64,000 nucleotides of DNA from Hydractinia symbiolongicarpus (Eukaryota; Cnidaria; Hydrozoa; Anthoathecata; Hydractiniidae). A program made the position numbers and the translations under genes. The notes beneath the pieces were generated by a model. It ran no database searches. It was not told the origin of the DNA and was given only the letters and a program-made list of their open reading frames with translations. Shown one piece after another: positions 63,918-64,000 of the stretch (positions are counted from its first letter, which is position 1; each line of letters starts with the position of its first letter). The DNA lies in assembly GCF_029227915.1 (NCBI RefSeq), contig NC_079881.1, positions 10,699,501-10,763,500 on the forward strand, written 5' to 3'.

Positions 63918-64000
63918 ATTTTTATTTTCTTCAAGGTTACATTATAACTGTTGGTAAACTTTATTTGAACTATCACTACTGCTGCTCGAGGTTTGTGAAG

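Larger units (their letters stand above)
62356..64000 (+). mobile_element. PIF/Harbinger DNA transposon, left part (right end outside window)
   Basis: The element appears to start GGGGCTGTTTACACG at 62356, after a TAA (62353-62355) that fits the three-base TWA target duplication of PIF/Harbinger transposons. Four copies of the palindrome CATGCCGGCATG (62387, 62405, 62444 with one change, and 62471) follow in the subterminal region, then an intron-containing transposase gene on the plus strand. Neither the right terminal repeat nor the second, Myb/SANT-type protein usual in this superfamily is seen before the window ends. Confidence 0.8.

Overview
The window reads as AT-rich, gene-poor animal nuclear DNA. 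The introns have GT..AG ends, there are no operons, and most of the sequence is non-coding with decayed or short mobile elements. The best guess is a cnidarian, probably a medusozoan/hydrozoan. This rests on base composition, the many dispersed TAGC/CTAGC runs and the character of the SoxE protein. It is inference, because no marker gene fixes the species.

Only two protein-coding loci are well supported. The first (39147-41534, plus strand) is a two-exon SoxE-group (Sox8/9/10-like) HMG-box transcription factor gene of about 483 codons. A short first exon carries the N-terminus and the start of the SoxE dimerisation region. A 936-base intron interrupts that region, and one long exon carries the rest of it, the complete HMG box, a possible SUMO site and a C-terminal polyglutamine tract. 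The second (62548-63917, plus strand) is the transposase of a PIF/Harbinger DNA transposon. It has a 74-base intron and an intact-looking DDE catalytic core. The left end of the element, with subterminal palindromes, starts at 62356; the right end lies beyond the window.

About 39 kb upstream and 21 kb downstream of the SoxE gene contain no gene I can support. They hold several small mobile elements. The most striking is a short non-autonomous Helitron-like family (TC start, 3' hairpin, CTAG end, A/T insertion site) in at least ten whole or partial copies, two groups of which are head-to-tail triplets (30303-30683 and 56281-56744). Others are a 1057-base element with TTAA flanks (14899-15955), a second TTAA-type element (55376-55857), a 581-base TA-flanked foldback element with internal 42-base repeats (32227-32807), a 149-base foldback (12580-12728), a probable tRNA-derived SINE (11425-11692), a dispersed repeat pair (6617-6864 and 18026-18275), a 131-base tandem duplication (50068-50333) and a perfect 22-base-pair hairpin (12916-12968).

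The simplest overall reading is one developmental regulator embedded in a large non-coding landscape colonised by miniature transposons. I found no rRNA, tRNA gene, CRISPR array or bacterial-type system, and no clear sign of a wholly new multi-gene system. The best leads are the Helitron-like tandem arrays, the perfect hairpin and an apparent excess of TGACGTCA sites around the SoxE locus.
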